Below are positions 5,826-10,714 of a DNA stretch of 10,714 bases, piece by piece (within the stretch, counting starts at the first letter, position 1; each line of letters starts with the position of its first letter). The translations under genes were made by a program, and so were the position numbers. A model generated the notes under the pieces. That model ran no database searches and was not told the origin of the DNA. It saw only the letters and a list, made by a program, of their open reading frames with translations. The stretch comes from Candidatus Peribacteria bacterium (GTDB lineage Bacteria > Patescibacteriota > Gracilibacteria > Peribacterales > Peribacteraceae): positions 1 to 10,714 of the forward strand of contig JAAYXY010000074.1 in assembly GCA_012515645.1 (NCBI GenBank). The letters are read 5' to 3'.

Positions 5826-6308
5826 ATGATCATTCTGGGCATTGATCCGGGTATCGCAACCGTAGGCATCGGCGTGGTAGACGCAACAGAAAAACACGCA
5901 TTACGCGCAGTGGACTGGTGCACATTGCAGACCAAAGCAAATCTGCCAATAGGTACACGGCTCTGTGAACTGGCGCAGGATATGTGCACCATCTTGACGG
6001 AGCACAAACCGGATTTGGCAGTCATGGAACGCATCTACTTTGCAAACAATGCCCAGAGCGCCATCGATGTAGCGCAGGCGCGCGGCGTGCTGCTACAGGC
6101 GGTCGCAGCAACGGGAATCCCCGTCCTGGAAGCAACGCCACTTCAACTCAAGGCCGCCATTACCGGCGACGGGCAGGCGGATAAGCGGCAAGTACAGGAT
6201 ATGTTGGTGCGCATCCTGCATCTCCAGGAAATACCCACACCGGACGATGCAGCTGATGCACTGGCACTGGCGGTATACGGAACACTGGCACATATGCCAC
6301 AAATATAG
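5826..6308 (+). CDS. ruvC: Holliday junction resolvase RuvC
   Basis: RuvC cuts Holliday junctions symmetrically as a dimer, normally together with the RuvAB branch-migration motor, to finish recombinational repair. The 160-residue product has the family length and all acidic catalytic positions of the RNase H-like fold. These are D7 in MIILGIDPG, E68 in LAVMERIYFANN, and D141 and D144 in the C-terminal DDAADALALA. The Q-S-A-I-D-V-A-Q-A-R-G segment at 77-87 is also typical. ATG 5826 places D7 exactly where the family has it; an upstream in-frame ATG at 5805 would add residues not found in RuvC. ruvA and ruvB are not in the window. The gene converges on recF, with 10 bp between the stops and no terminator. 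Confidence 0.96.
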   Translation: MIILGIDPGIATVGIGVVDATEKHALRAVDWCTLQTKANLPIGTRLCELAQDMCTILTEHKPDLAVMERIYFANNAQSAIDVAQARGVLLQAVAATGIPVLEATPLQLKAAITGDGQADKRQVQDMLVRILHLQEIPTPDDAADALALAVYGTLAHMPQI

Positions 6309-6318
6309 CCTCCATTCA

Positions 6319-7428
6319 CTATTCCTGCCGCACATTGCCCTGATCTACACGCCACACCTGCGCACCGTGCAGTTGCGCCGGAACATGCGTGGATGTGAGC
6401 AGCACTTGCATGCCGGAAAGACGCGCGAGGAGCGCAGACTGGTGCGCATCGTCGAGTTCGGAGAAGACATCATCGAGGAGAACAACAGGATTACCCCCTT
6501 TGTGCCGATCCAAAAAAGACACTTGCAAAAATATGAGGGAAAGCAATGCGGCTCGGTTCTGACCACGTGATGCAAAAGAAGGAAACGGGCGTTCAGACGC
6601 AGAGAGTTGCCAATCTTCCCGATGTGGTCCTATGCTCGTAGCCTGCAGCAGAATATCGCGCTGTCGCCTTTCCTGAAGCAAGTGTACCGTTTCTTCCGAG
6701 AGCGCATCCAAACCCTGCGCAATGCCGTGACGGCGATACGCCAGTGTCGCATCGGGCATCTGTTCACCCAATGACGCCAGAGCATCAACAAGATCCTCCT
6801 GCAGTTCCTCCATGAGTCCCAAACGGGCATGTGTCACGCGCGCCGCCTGCGCGGCGTACTGAGCATCCCATACAGCAAGTTCTTCCGGCTGGGCTTCATC
6901 GGCATTCACACGCCGCAGCAGCGTATTACGTTGTTTTAAAAGTTTTTGAAATTGCAGCAGGCTGCGAAAATATTCCGGTGATACCTGGCAGAGCAAGCGA
7001 TCGAGAAACGCACGACGCACCTGCGGCGCCCCGCGGAAGAGATCTAAATCCTGCGGCAGAAACTGCACAATGGGGAGAGAGCCGACCATCGTGCTCACCG
7101 GAACGGAAACATCGTTACGAAAACACGCCTTGCGCCGGCGCGGAGTGCTCTGCAACGCACATTCCAATGTGACGTCCTCATCATCGCCAAGATGCGCTAT
7201 ACCGCGGATACGACAGAAATCCGACCCCCAACGTATTAGATGCGCATCGTCCGAACCCTGGAATGACTTCGTATAAGCCAACACACCAATTGCTTCCAAG
7301 ACATTCGTTTTACCGGCAGCATTGGGACCGTAGAACACATGTACATCCCGCGCAGCATCCAAACGGATATCCAGTGACGGATACGAACGGAAGTGCTCGA
7401 GTGAAAGGGAGAGGAGCCGCACAGACAT
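6319..7428 (-). CDS. recF: DNA replication and repair protein RecF
   Basis: RecF is an SMC/ABC-type ATPase that, with RecO and RecR, loads RecA at single-strand gaps. The 369-residue product has the family length. Walker A GPNAAGKT is at 34-41, and the RecF-typical PQDLDLFRGAPQVRRAFLDRLL is at about 125-146. TSIGPHREDW follows at 264-273, then the ABC signature region SRGQNRAALLSL (287-298) and Walker B with VVLLDDVFSELD (315-326). The signature serine and glycine are present, although the sequence is RGQNR rather than the usual GQQRT-like form. The N-terminal start MSVRLLSLSLEHFRSY matches the family. It lies 17 bp after the Nudix gene on the same strand and is likely co-transcribed. The usual dnaA-dnaN neighbourhood is absent. 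Confidence 0.95.
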   Translation of the reverse strand: MSVRLLSLSLEHFRSYPSLDIRLDAARDVHVFYGPNAAGKTNVLEAIGVLAYTKSFQGSDDAHLIRWGSDFCRIRGIAHLGDDEDVTLECALQSTPRRRKACFRNDVSVPVSTMVGSLPIVQFLPQDLDLFRGAPQVRRAFLDRLLCQVSPEYFRSLLQFQKLLKQRNTLLRRVNADEAQPEELAVWDAQYAAQAARVTHARLGLMEELQEDLVDALASLGEQMPDATLAYRRHGIAQGLDALSEETVHLLQERRQRDILLQATSIGPHREDWQLSASERPFPSFASRGQNRAALLSLIFLQVSFLDRHKGGNPVVLLDDVFSELDDAHQSALLARLSGMQVLLTSTHVPAQLHGAQVWRVDQGNVRQE

Positions 7429-7445
7429 AGCATATCAGGGCGCGC

Positions 7446-7907
7446 TCAATCGAGCAGCGCCCTCCCTTCTTCCACAACCTGCTGGACAACGGCTAAATAC
7501 TCCTGCCGTCGGATGTATTGGTGTAACTGCACAGGATCTACCCACAGGTACCGATCAATTTCCCTGTGGTCCACCTGCACTGTTTCGCCCCGAGGCAGAC
7601 GTGCAAGAATGAAACGCAAACGCTGACCGCACACATTGTCCGGGCGAAAACGCCGGTACGATGCAGGAAAATCATACTGATACACTACGGAGCTTTCGCC
7701 TAAAACCTCCGCCGATATGCCAGCTTCTTCACGGAGTTCCCTGAGTGCTGCCTGCTCCAGCGTTTCCCCTGCTTCCTGCCCACCCTGCGGCAACTGCCAA
7801 GAATCCCGTTTGCGGGGCTTATGCAGAAGCAGAACTTCAATACGGGTCCCTGATCGCCGCAAAACGAGAATCGAAGCACATAACCGATAAACCTCCTGCT
7901 GCAGCAT
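7446..7907 (-). CDS. Nudix hydrolase, RppH/Ap4A-hydrolase-like
   Basis: The 153-residue protein holds a perfect Nudix box at residues 42-64: G42, E48, R56-E57, E60-E61, G63 and I64, which binds the catalytic divalent metal. The preceding SWQLPQGG and the later CGQRLRFILARL and REIDRYLWV resemble RppH (NudH), which removes pyrophosphate from 5' triphosphate RNA, and the related Ap4A hydrolases. The early EVYRLCASILVL also fits that subgroup, which begins with a Y-R motif. Which substrate is used cannot be settled from sequence. The gene sits between the L33-like gene (41-bp gap) and recF (17-bp gap) and is probably cotranscribed with recF. There is no Shine-Dalgarno site. A TATAGT element 7 nt before the ATG predicts a nearly leaderless mRNA. 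Confidence 0.88.
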   Translation of the reverse strand: MLQQEVYRLCASILVLRRSGTRIEVLLLHKPRKRDSWQLPQGGQEAGETLEQAALRELREEAGISAEVLGESSVVYQYDFPASYRRFRPDNVCGQRLRFILARLPRGETVQVDHREIDRYLWVDPVQLHQYIRRQEYLAVVQQVVEEGRALLD

Positions 7908-7914
7908 CGGGCAA

Positions 7915-7922
7915 ACTATACA
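7915..7922 (-). promoter_or_regulatory. Putative -10 element of the Nudix-recF unit
   Basis: On the minus strand TG-TATAGT (hexamer 7920-7915) has five matches to TATAAT and ends 7 nt before the ATG. The transcript would begin one base before or at the start codon. TGGGAA at 7944-7939 is a weak -35 with an 18-bp spacer. Confidence 0.4.
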
Positions 7923-7948
7923 GGATCACGAGAAGGGATTCCCAGACT

Positions 7949-8137
7949 TTATTTGGAATGCCGCTCCTCTTTAAGCTTTACACCAACGCGCTTCCTGCAT
8001 TTACCACAAAACTTCTCTGGCGAGAAATCCTTCCATGCCACACCTTTTGCATTTTGCTTATGCAAACGGACGGTCCCTATGCGGGTCTTGCAATCGGTAC
8101 AAGAAACGGTGAAAACAGTGCGCTTACCACGTGGCAT
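7949..8137 (-). CDS. rpmG: Ribosomal protein L33-like zinc-ribbon protein
   Basis: The 62-residue product has a zinc-ribbon layout like L33 of the large ribosomal subunit: CTDC (C13, C16), a basic middle with VRLHKQNAKG, then KFCGKC (C44, C47) and a basic end LKEERHSK. The spacing of the two CxxC pairs and the 'EKFC-x-x-C-x-K/R' turn match zinc-binding L33. At 62 residues it is slightly longer than the usual 49-56. I chose ATG 8137 (MPRGKRTVFTVSC) because the longer reading from 8197 adds an unrelated hydrophobic leader covering the promoter. The gene lies between trxB (62 bp) and the Nudix gene (41 bp) on the same strand. Another small zinc-ribbon protein is the main alternative. Confidence 0.7.
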   Translation of the reverse strand: MPRGKRTVFTVSCTDCKTRIGTVRLHKQNAKGVAWKDFSPEKFCGKCRKRVGVKLKEERHSK

Positions 8138-8143
8138 AGGGAA

Positions 8144-8171
8144 AGCATAGACGAGCCCCGATACAGCGCAA
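8144..8171 (-). promoter_or_regulatory. Putative promoter of the L33-like gene
   Basis: On the minus strand TTGCGC (8171-8166), a 16-bp spacer and TATGCT (8149-8144) form a promoter whose -10 ends 6 nt before the ATG at 8137. The predicted first base is the A of the start codon. Confidence 0.4.
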
Positions 8172-8199
8172 GCAAAATGCGAGCTGAATATATACACAA

Positions 8200-9150
8200 T
8201 TACCCTCCACTCATCGAACCTTCAACAGAGCGAGACTGCAAATACGCAAAAGCGCTGTTCGCCGCAATCGCGCCTTCGCCGGCAGCCGTGGTGAATTGGG
8301 CGAAGTGATTGCTGCCGTTGCTCACATCTCCGGCACCAAAAACTCCCTCCAGAGATGTGCGCATCCCCGCATCAACGCGGAGAAATGCGCGCTCATCCAG
8401 CACGCAACCCATATCTTTGGCAAGATCAGTCGCCGGCACGGATCCGACTTCGATGAAGACCCCTGCCACAGGAATCTCCTGTGCACCGTTCCATTCTTTG
8501 TCCAGCCGAACGGCACGCACAGCCTGCTCCCCAACAATCTCCACCACGGTACGCTCCAGAACGAATTCCACATTCTTCTTCCTGCGCACTTCATCCACCC
8601 AATACGGCTCTGCACGGAATTCGCCGCGGCGATGGATCAGGTACACCTTGTTGGCCACCTGTGCCGTAATGGCAGCACCTTCTACGGCACTGTCGCCTCC
8701 ACCGATCACCGCGACGTCCTTACCGCGATAGAAAAACGCATCGCACGTAGCGCAGTACGTGACACCTTTACCGGAAAACTCCTCTTCGCCGGGCACGCCC
8801 AAATGCCGCTTATACGATCCCATGGCGAAAATAACCGACCTACCCTGCACCGTACCGCCGCCATCCAGATGCAGTACGAACGTACCATCGGGAACGCGTT
8901 CCACAGATTTCACATGGGAAAGCCGATGGCTCACAGCATCCCCAAAACTCAGGGCATGCTGCCTGAATCGCTCCATGAGATCCGGTCCTTTAACATCAAT
9001 ATCACCGGGCCAGTTACCCACTTCCACAGCAGTCATGCCCATGCCCCCCTCTTCCGCACCAACGATAAAAACAGATAGCTTGTAACGGGCTGCATAAATC
9101 GCCGCAGTATAACCGGCTGCACCAAGGCCAATAATCAAAACATCGTACAT
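8200..9150 (-). CDS. trxB: Thioredoxin reductase (NADPH, FAD-dependent)
   Basis: TrxB passes electrons from NADPH through FAD and a redox disulfide to thioredoxin in the cytosol. The 316-residue product has the low-molecular-weight family length. The N-terminal FAD site is GLGAAG (8-13), the redox centre is CATC (133-136) within VTYCATCDAFFYRGKDV, and the NADPH site is GGGDSA (150-155). HRR at 173-175, followed by FRA, is typical of binding the NADPH phosphate. The FAD-closing motif GVFGAGDVSNGSNHFAQFTTAAGEG is at about 269-293, with asparagine-histidine-phenylalanine in place of the usual arginine region. Residues for both half-reactions are present. No thioredoxin gene lies in the window. 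A TACTAT -10 candidate (9163-9168, minus strand) precedes the ATG by 12 nt. It heads a minus-strand run trxB, rpmG, Nudix, recF. Confidence 0.96.
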   Translation of the reverse strand: MYDVLIIGLGAAGYTAAIYAARYKLSVFIVGAEEGGMGMTAVEVGNWPGDIDVKGPDLMERFRQHALSFGDAVSHRLSHVKSVERVPDGTFVLHLDGGGTVQGRSVIFAMGSYKRHLGVPGEEEFSGKGVTYCATCDAFFYRGKDVAVIGGGDSAVEGAAITAQVANKVYLIHRRGEFRAEPYWVDEVRRKKNVEFVLERTVVEIVGEQAVRAVRLDKEWNGAQEIPVAGVFIEVGSVPATDLAKDMGCVLDERAFLRVDAGMRTSLEGVFGAGDVSNGSNHFAQFTTAAGEGAIAANSAFAYLQSRSVEGSMSGG

Positions 9151-9162
9151 AATTGCACTTCA

Positions 9163-9168
9163 ATAGTA
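9163..9168 (-). promoter_or_regulatory. Putative -10 element of trxB
   Basis: TACTAT on the minus strand lies 12 nt before the ATG. The same hexamer lies 11 nt before the PRC-barrel gene. The best -35 is weak (TGTTCA at 9191-9186, three matches). Confidence 0.3.
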
Positions 9169-9286
9169 CTGAATTTATGCAGCCATGAACAGAAAATATA
9201 CACGAAGGCGTACTTAGCCTGCCACATGCATGCATTGTGCATCCTGCAACAAGCATACTGCAAAAAATCCTTTCCAACCGCTCCCC

Positions 9287-9565
9287 ATGAAAGCAAAAGC
9301 ACTTGCACCAGACTGCTGGTTTGGCACCCACACACTCGCATATCCCTGTACCATCACGCAGGTGGGAATGCGCACCGCATGTGAGACACCCTGGGAACAT
9401 GCGTCTGAAACGGAACGTACACTGAAAACAGGAACCGTGATCAGTATTGCATCCGCGACACGGGATCATATCTATCTGATCATAGAAGGTGCACAACGCG
9501 AACAGATCATCATCCCAAAAAATGAACTGGGCCACCTGATCGTCCAAACACACGAGGCCGCATAG
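9287..9565 (+). CDS. Hypothetical 92-aa protein
   Basis: I do not recognise this protein. Starting at ATG 9287 it reads MKAKALAPDCWFGTHTLAYP and is rich in beta-type residues, ending in TRDHIYLIIEGAQREQIIIPKNELGHLIVQ. It has three cysteines (about residues 10, 20 and 32) and no signal peptide or membrane helix. An in-frame ATG at 9230 would add 19 residues containing CASC; I prefer 9287 because that extension has no coding character. GC content and codon use agree with trxB, so it looks native. It is divergent from trxB across a 136-bp gap in which I could not place a convincing promoter for it. No Shine-Dalgarno site is present. Confidence 0.65.
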   Translation: MKAKALAPDCWFGTHTLAYPCTITQVGMRTACETPWEHASETERTLKTGTVISIASATRDHIYLIIEGAQREQIIIPKNELGHLIVQTHEAA

Positions 9566-9815
9566 TGAGAAGCGAGTCGAATGGCCATACAGGTTCCAAG
9601 ACATCATACTTGGTTATCATGGAGGTAGAAATGGTTTCGGTAAGAGCAATAGAACAGATAGAACGATTTTCTATCACGCAATAAACGACCCACACCAAGG
9701 AAAATTGATCGAATGCGAATATTTCATTGACAGAAGTCTCTCTCTCTCTGTCACTATCATAAACCTCATGTACATGTCGTATATGAGGATCGTTCCTTTA
9801 ACTGGAGGTTTTGCG
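9566..9815 (+). other. AT-rich spacer before the 63-aa gene; open frame but no usable start
   Basis: This 250-bp stretch is AT-rich relative to both flanks. One frame is open from 9540 through to 10007 but has no ATG, GTG or TTG until TTG 9705. The spacer holds a TTGACA box (9727-9732) and a (TC)n tract (9737-9749). An imperfectly bounded hairpin pairs TGACAGA with TCTGTCA (9728-9753), and CATGTACATG (9767-9776) is a perfect palindrome. A GGAGGT at 9621-9626 precedes only a 17-codon ORF. The TTGACA, with CACTAT or TATCAT near 9752-9760, might drive the 63-aa gene, but the spacings (19 or 22 bp) are poor. Confidence 0.4.
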
Positions 9816-10007
9816 ATGTCCGTTCCGTGGCAGGCCATGAACAAGATTCGGTCCAAGGTGCGCGAAGTTGTCGGACGTGACAACGTCGATGAGAGCTTCT
9901 TCACCTACGACCGGAGCACTGGCCAGATCGTGTCGAACAAGAAGATCGACGGCTATCACTTCATCTTCGACACGGACGGCAACCTCATCAAGCAGCACCG
10001 CGACTAA
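9816..10007 (+). CDS. Small 63-aa protein with strong ribosome site and foreign codon use
   Basis: ATG 9816 is preceded by GGAGGT (9804-9809) at 6-nt spacing, the only full Shine-Dalgarno site before a credible gene in the window. The product begins MSVPWQAMNKIRSKVREVVG and ends YHFIFDTDGNLIKQHRD. It is hydrophilic, with a helical N-terminal third and a beta-hairpin-like C-terminal part, and no membrane segment. I do not recognise it. Codon use is extreme: about 85 percent of third positions are G or C, and Lys, Asn and Asp codons are almost all AAG, AAC and GAC, unlike the neighbours. A strong terminator follows 22 bp after the stop, so it is a self-contained unit. Acquisition or very high expression are possible explanations. 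In-frame alternative starts (ATG 9768, TTG 9705) exist but lack ribosome sites. Confidence 0.75.
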   Translation: MSVPWQAMNKIRSKVREVVGRDNVDESFFTYDRSTGQIVSNKKIDGYHFIFDTDGNLIKQHRD

Positions 10008-10029
10008 GGTTGGTACTGCTGGAACATCT

Positions 10030-10057
10030 GGAGCGGCAGCCTTGTGGTTGCCGCTCC
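10030..10057 (+). terminator. Strong intrinsic terminator after the 63-aa gene
   Basis: GGAGCGGCAGCC pairs with GGTTGCCGCTCC around a TTGT loop, a 12-bp stem with one G-U pair, followed by TCTCTTCT. The stem starts 22 bp after the stop codon at 10007. The loop overlaps the proposed -35 of the next gene. Confidence 0.8.
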
Positions 10058-10070
10058 TCTCTTCTAAAAT
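10042..10070 (+). promoter_or_regulatory. Putative promoter of the 136-aa gene
   Basis: TTGTGG (10042-10047), 17 bp, then TAAAAT (10065-10070) ends 9 nt before the ATG at 10080. The -35 lies in the loop of the preceding terminator. Confidence 0.35.
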
Positions 10071-10079
10071 TTGCTTGTC

Positions 10080-10490
10080 ATGTCCATTTCCAATCAAGAC
10101 ATCTTAGGCAAAATTTCTACAGACTATCATAATATTTTTGCAGATGGCTCTGCCATCCAAGAAATTCAGGAATTAATACAGTCTCTCGAACGTGGTGCTC
10201 CCATACTTGGTGTATTGGAAAATGCTCGTGGTTCATTTTCTACTATCTTCGTGCCTTTTCATGCCGGAACGATTACAGCCGATGGTACCCAGCTGCGGCA
10301 GTTGGATTTACCAACTTCTTGTCTAGAGTTTATGGAAAGATGTGCACGAATCGAATCGTTGACTGATGAAATGCCTTCAAAGGAAATTGAACCAGGTGAA
10401 GATACTCGAAAGCAATTATTGCTCGCTCTCCGTGACTTTCTTGAACATTTTCCTTCTGAAGAAGAGGTGATGTTATGGAAGAAGAAATAA
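10080..10490 (+). CDS. Hypothetical 136-aa protein, AT-rich gene
   Basis: I do not recognise this protein. It begins MSISNQDILGKISTDYHNIF, continues with a probable helix SAIQEIQELIQSLERG, and has a beta-type centre (APILGVLENARGSFSTIFVPF). Its acidic C-terminal half contains a helix KQLLLALRDFLEHF and the end EEEVMLWKKK. No signal peptide or membrane helix is seen, so it should be cytosolic. The gene is AT-rich with A or T at most third positions, similar to the 80-aa gene behind tRNA-Ile and opposite to the 63-aa gene just upstream. ATG 10080 is preferred over an in-frame TTG at 10071 because the -10 box ends at 10070. It sits between a terminator and a damaged tRNA-Leu, an accessory-type setting. 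Confidence 0.7.
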   Translation: MSISNQDILGKISTDYHNIFADGSAIQEIQELIQSLERGAPILGVLENARGSFSTIFVPFHAGTITADGTQLRQLDLPTSCLEFMERCARIESLTDEMPSKEIEPGEDTRKQLLLALRDFLEHFPSEEEVMLWKKK

Positions 10491-10513
10491 AAATATGAGG
10501 TATTAAACACCGT

Positions 10514-10611
10514 TGGTGCCGAAGGAGGGACTTGAACCCTCACAGGATTACTCCTACACGATTTTGAGTCGTGCGCGCCTGCCTGCTGGCAGGCAGGTCT
10601 ACCAATTCCGC
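10514..10611 (-). pseudogene. tRNA-Leu (anticodon CAA), interrupted in the D arm and lacking a matching 5' acceptor strand
   Basis: Read on the minus strand, the segment contains a Leu-type D arm start GCGGAATTGGTAGA (10611-10598) and, after an insert, anticodon stem CACGA/TCGTG with loop CTCAAAA (anticodon CAA, 10566-10564). A long variable arm AGGA-GTAA-TCCT, T arm GAGGG-TTCAAGT-CCCTC, acceptor 3' strand CTTCGGC (10524-10518), A and encoded CCA (10516-10514) follow. A 20-bp palindrome splits GTAGA from CGCGCACGA. The sequence where the 5' acceptor strand GCCGAAG should lie (minus strand 10620-10612) reads ATTTGCATT and cannot pair, and GCCGAAG is not found on the minus strand from there to the window edge. 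It is therefore a 3' fragment, pseudo-tRNA or displaced attachment-site copy, although everything from the anticodon stem to CCA looks functional. Confidence 0.75.
10578..10597. repeat. 20-bp near-perfect palindrome inserted in tRNA-Leu
   Basis: Nine-base arms CCTGCCTGC and GCAGGCAGG flank a 2-bp centre. Removing these 20 bp restores a normal Leu D-arm junction GTAGA-CGCGCACG on the minus strand, so the palindrome looks like a clean insertion. No second copy was seen in the window. It resembles REP-like or miniature palindromic elements in form only. Confidence 0.7.
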
Positions 10612-10714
10612 AATGCAAATAACGTTCTGATCCATTCTTTTCCACATCCTGACTTCAAGTACTTCTCTCTAGAGCGTGCATCTTGTCTGGTCTTAAACTT
10701 TTCTACTAACACAA

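Noticed and set aside
8296..9078. 260-codon plus-strand ORF opposite trxB
   Set aside because: It is the antisense shadow of a clear thioredoxin reductase whose motifs are all intact. The predicted peptide has no family character.
9619..9684. Mini ORFs at ATG 9619 and ATG 9631 near a GGAGGT
   Set aside because: They have only 21 or 17 codons, the SD-like bases overlap the first start, and there is no sign of coding bias.
9737..9749. (TC)n tract as a possible phase-variable repeat
   Set aside because: It lies outside any supported coding frame and is short, so there is no evidence that it switches a gene.
1..10714. CRISPR array, transposase, phage or toxin-antitoxin system
   Set aside because: There are no spaced direct repeats, no DDE or serine/tyrosine recombinase motifs, and no recognised toxin or antitoxin family in any credible gene.

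Overview
The window looks like core chromosome of a Candidate Phyla Radiation (Patescibacteria) bacterium, plausibly of the Peregrinibacteria/Peribacteria kind. The reasons are a small two-helix pilin of the CPR-typical T4SS-pilin form, several short membrane or secreted proteins of no recognised function, tight packing, and an almost complete lack of Shine-Dalgarno sites. UGA is used as a stop (for example at 1090-1092, 1581-1583 and 4112-4114), so this is not the code-25 Gracilibacteria/Absconditabacteria lineage. The taxon is an inference; no rRNA is present.

Layout. 1-454 (-): truB, cut by the left edge. 538-1583 (+): a multi-pass membrane protein, a doubtful 34-codon ORF and a T4SS-type pilin. 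A two-way terminator (1618-1645) separates these from a PRC-barrel protein (1647-2189, -). This is divergent from prs (PRPP synthetase, 2212-3138, +) across a 22-bp gap that holds both promoters. tRNA-Ile(GAU) lies at 3222-3298, followed by an AT-rich 80-aa gene and a DUF4383-like membrane protein. That protein is convergent, with 3 bp between the stops, on a 524-aa secreted protein (4118-5692, -). ruvC (5826-6308, +) runs into recF (6319-7428, -). Upstream of recF on the same strand are an RppH-like Nudix hydrolase, a ribosomal protein L33-like gene and thioredoxin reductase (to 9150). From 9287 onward the content becomes accessory: a 92-aa unknown, a 63-aa gene of very different codon use with its own strong ribosome site and terminator, an AT-rich 136-aa unknown, and a damaged tRNA-Leu(CAA).

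How it fits together. Most recognisable genes are housekeeping: RNA modification (truB), nucleotide precursor supply (prs), junction resolution and gap repair (ruvC, recF), translation (rpmG, tRNA-Ile), redox (trxB) and RNA or nucleotide hydrolysis (Nudix). Upstream of at least five genes a -10-like hexamer (often TGnTAnnnT) sits 6-7 nt before the ATG, which predicts transcripts that start at the start codon.

Most unusual points: (1) the tRNA-Leu(CAA) at the right end has a 20-bp near-perfect palindrome inserted in its D arm and no matching 5' acceptor strand; (2) the repeated promoter-to-ATG spacing that implies leaderless mRNAs; (3) the isolated 63-aa gene in an AT-rich island. I did not find a recognisable defence, CRISPR, phage or transposase module.
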